Below are positions 63,492 to 64,000 of a DNA stretch of 64,000 nucleotides, piece by piece (positions within the stretch are counted from its first letter, which is position 1; each line of letters opens with the position of its first letter). Source of the DNA: Gynurincola endophyticus (GTDB lineage: Bacteria; Bacteroidota; Bacteroidia; Chitinophagales; Chitinophagaceae); assembly GCF_003991195.1 (NCBI RefSeq), contig NZ_RCWL01000010.1, positions 62,001 through 126,000 of the forward strand, in the 5' to 3' direction. The notes under the pieces are model-generated. The model was not told the origin of the DNA. It made no database searches and worked only from the letters and a program-made list of their open reading frames with translations. A program made the translations under genes and the position numbers.

Positions 63492-64000
63492 TTAATAATT
63501 TTCCTGCATTTTCAGTGAATCCAGTTTAGCTTTAGCTGCATCTGCTGCTATTTTAGCTTCAATTTTAGCTTTGGCAGCTTTCTCTTTAGCTTCTGCAGTT
63601 TTCTCTTCAGTGGCTTTAAATTCTTTAATGCTTACTGAAGATGCAGCAAAAGCTTCTTTTAAATCTGCTAATACTTCATTCGCCTGTACTTTAATCTTAT
63701 TCATTTCTTCTTTGAACTCATTCGAAGCAAAGTATTGATGAACTTCAGTCATTGCTGCTGAAAAAGAAGCTTCACCTTTTTTGTTTTTGCCTTTGAAGAA
63801 TGATTCTACAGGATAGCTGTTGTCGATGTAAATAGTACTGAACTCAGACTTGGTTTTGATAGATTTAGAGCTGTTGGTAGTATGGTTAAACTCGGCTGTT
63901 TGACTGTATTTATCTTTTTCAGTTTTTTCAAATTTCAATGAAGTATTGTTATTTACACTACCAAACTTAGAAACGATATTTACGTTTGAACTCAGTTTAT
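63492..64000 (-). CDS. Coiled-coil protein, 5' end outside the window
   Basis: The frame is open to the right edge, so the N-terminus is missing (at least 168 codons here). An apparent start at 63938 is only a TTG within the frame. The first visible part reads S-N-V-N-I-V-S-K-F-G-S-V-N, like the repeating beta strands of adhesin-type (DUF4097-like) domains. The C-terminal 60 residues are an Ala/Lys/Glu-rich coiled coil. Family not certain. Confidence 0.7.
   Translation of the reverse strand, partial: KLSSNVNIVSKFGSVNNNTSLKFEKTEKDKYSQTAEFNHTTNSSKSIKTKSEFSTIYIDNSYPVESFFKGKNKKGEASFSAAMTEVHQYFASNEFKEEMNKIKVQANEVLADLKEAFAASSVSIKEFKATEEKTAEAKEKAAKAKIEAKIAADAAKAKLDSLKMQENY

Overview
The window looks like a chromosomal segment of a Bacteroidota bacterium, probably from the Chitinophagaceae or a close relative. 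The evidence is the moderate-to-low GC content, the TAnnTTTG promoter boxes, the lack of Shine-Dalgarno sequences, the TonB-dependent receptor, the Bacteroidota-type DUF and lipoprotein families, and the kynurenine catabolic cluster. Most genes end in TAA or TAG, but several clearly end in TGA, and Trp is normally TGG, so the host appears to use the standard bacterial code. No rRNA, tRNA, CRISPR array or intact transposon was found.

Layout. (1) 1-11,221: end of the S10 operon and the spc operon (rplD end, rplW-rplB-rpsS-rplV-rpsC-rplP-rpmC-rpsQ-rplN-rplX-rplE-rpsN-rpsH-rplF-rplR-rpsE-rpmD-rplO-secY-map). The gene gaps are unusually long, and many hold an inverted repeat. The usual infA-rpmJ-rpsM-rpsK-rpsD-rpoA-rplQ tail does not follow; a BaiN/HI0933-type flavoprotein gene does. 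(2) 12,487-22,250: an accessory region with decaying genes. It holds a twice-frameshifted small membrane protein, a dinD broken by a short deletion, a beta-lactamase-fold lipoprotein with a large internal deletion, a second methionine aminopeptidase, and small DUF genes (DUF5710, DUF418, DUF1801, DUF2200, VOC, DinB). (3) 22,257-36,104: housekeeping genes (rpsA, HAD phosphatase, acyltransferase, thioesterase, dipeptide epimerase, proline dehydrogenase, thyA-folA, two methyltransferases, a LysM protein). (4) 36,272-37,173: a small two-gene unit. Its second gene is a zeta-toxin-like P-loop kinase whose 213-codon frame is interrupted only by TGA, four times, at positions where Trp fits. This is the most unusual item in the window. 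(5) 37,202-53,954: fmt, NamZ-like muramidase, SlyD-like isomerase, pepT, YpdA-like reductase, ExbB/ExbD pair, ArsR-SRPBCC-DoxX operon with visible operators, prmC divergent from ribD-yigZ, 3-hydroxyacyl-CoA dehydrogenase, Mrp, and a TonB receptor with a small Cys/His-rich partner. (6) 54,090-61,097: a kynurenine degradation cluster in two divergent operons around a palindromic site, followed by pyrF. (7) 62,103-64,000: a DUF4199 protein, a membrane-anchored LuxR-type regulator and the 3' part of a coiled-coil protein cut by the window end.

The kynurenine genes form a chain: KMO and kynureninase give 3-hydroxyanthranilate; the dioxygenase and the ACMSD-type decarboxylase give 2-aminomuconate semialdehyde; the aldehyde dehydrogenase and RidA-type deaminase take it on towards oxalocrotonate. 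The first steps (tryptophan dioxygenase, formamidase) and the last steps are not in the window. Functions are assigned from recognised motifs and gene order by eye; no database search was possible.
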